This document shows, piece by piece, positions 63,911 through 64,000 of a stretch of 64,000 nucleotides of DNA (the first letter of the stretch is position 1; every line of letters begins with the position of its first letter). The translations under genes were made by a program, and so were the position numbers. The notes below the pieces were generated by a model. It was given only the letters and a program-made list of their open reading frames with translations. It searched no databases and had not been told where the DNA came from. This DNA is from an uncultured Deferribacteraceae bacterium (GTDB lineage: Bacteria; Chrysiogenota; Deferribacteres; Deferribacterales; Mucispirillaceae): NCBI GenBank assembly GCA_947041165.1, contig CAMRCY010000007.1:1-64000 (forward strand). The letters are read 5' to 3'.

Positions 63911-64000
63911 ACCATTAAATTTATAACTTAAGTTATTAACTATATCTATAAATTATTAACTACATCTAATCGTGATTATGTTAGTCACAGTCGGCTAAAT

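Noticed and set aside
1-64000. tRNA, rRNA, tmRNA, SRP RNA or RNase P RNA genes
   Set aside because: I saw no T-loop/anticodon arrangement or known core of these RNAs in the gaps. A covariance scan would be needed to exclude them firmly.
1-64000. Insertion sequences or prophage
   Set aside because: No transposase, integrase or phage structural gene is present; the tail copies lack terminal inverted repeats and target-site duplications.

Overview
The window is AT-rich (roughly 30% G+C by eye) bacterial chromosome packed with housekeeping genes. The gene set points to a Gram-negative anaerobe or microaerophile: a six-gene Rnf complex, a NtrY/NtrX two-component pair, LptE, RodZ, a 2-hydroxyacyl-CoA dehydratase-type protein with its ATPase activator, and IscU/Nfu Fe-S assembly. 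My best guess from gene content and order is a low-GC member of the Deferribacterota or a related deep lineage. This is an inference, because no rRNA or tRNA is present to test it.

Layout. 454-6379 (minus): a TPR-like membrane protein, a PHP phosphatase and aroE in one operon, then ntrX and ntrY. 6533-9621 (plus): a membrane-anchored GNAT-like protein and the dehydratase/activator pair. 10290-58998 is almost entirely minus strand. It holds an M23 peptidase and DedA; recN-nadK-tlyA-dxs-ispA-xseB (isoprenoid and DNA repair); bcp, rlmN, a STAS protein, pyrE and pyrF; rnfCDGEAB; a dCMP deaminase, glyA and three rpiB-like genes; a YhaM-like HD protein, nusB, and the riboflavin genes ribH, ribBA, ribE and ribD; plsY, pgsA, greA, xseA, an FtsB-like protein and metH; the translation cluster ffh-rpsP-khpA-rimM-trmD-rplS; a GLUG-repeat lipoprotein behind a cobalamin riboswitch; nfu, iscU and nifS; and rodZ, coaX and birA. 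59275-63910 (plus): leuS-lptE-holA and a small lipoprotein.

The most unusual feature is between the genes. Nearly every gap longer than about 200 bp is filled by its own local tandem repeat, usually starting at or near the stop codon of the upstream gene. Four gaps share an 18-bp period (one as a 54-bp unit of three 18-mers), and at least three of those have related cores. Other gaps carry 16-, 32/33-, 57-, 59-, 68-, 70- and 98-bp units. Several arrays contain copied gene tails (the activator, rlmN, and an rpiB paralogue).

Other points worth attention: two conserved genes have no ATG, GTG or TTG at their expected start (ATT and ATA instead); a NifS/IscS-like protein lacks the PLP lysine; two extra rpiB paralogues have lost active-site residues; and a well-formed cobalamin riboswitch has no B12-related gene behind it.
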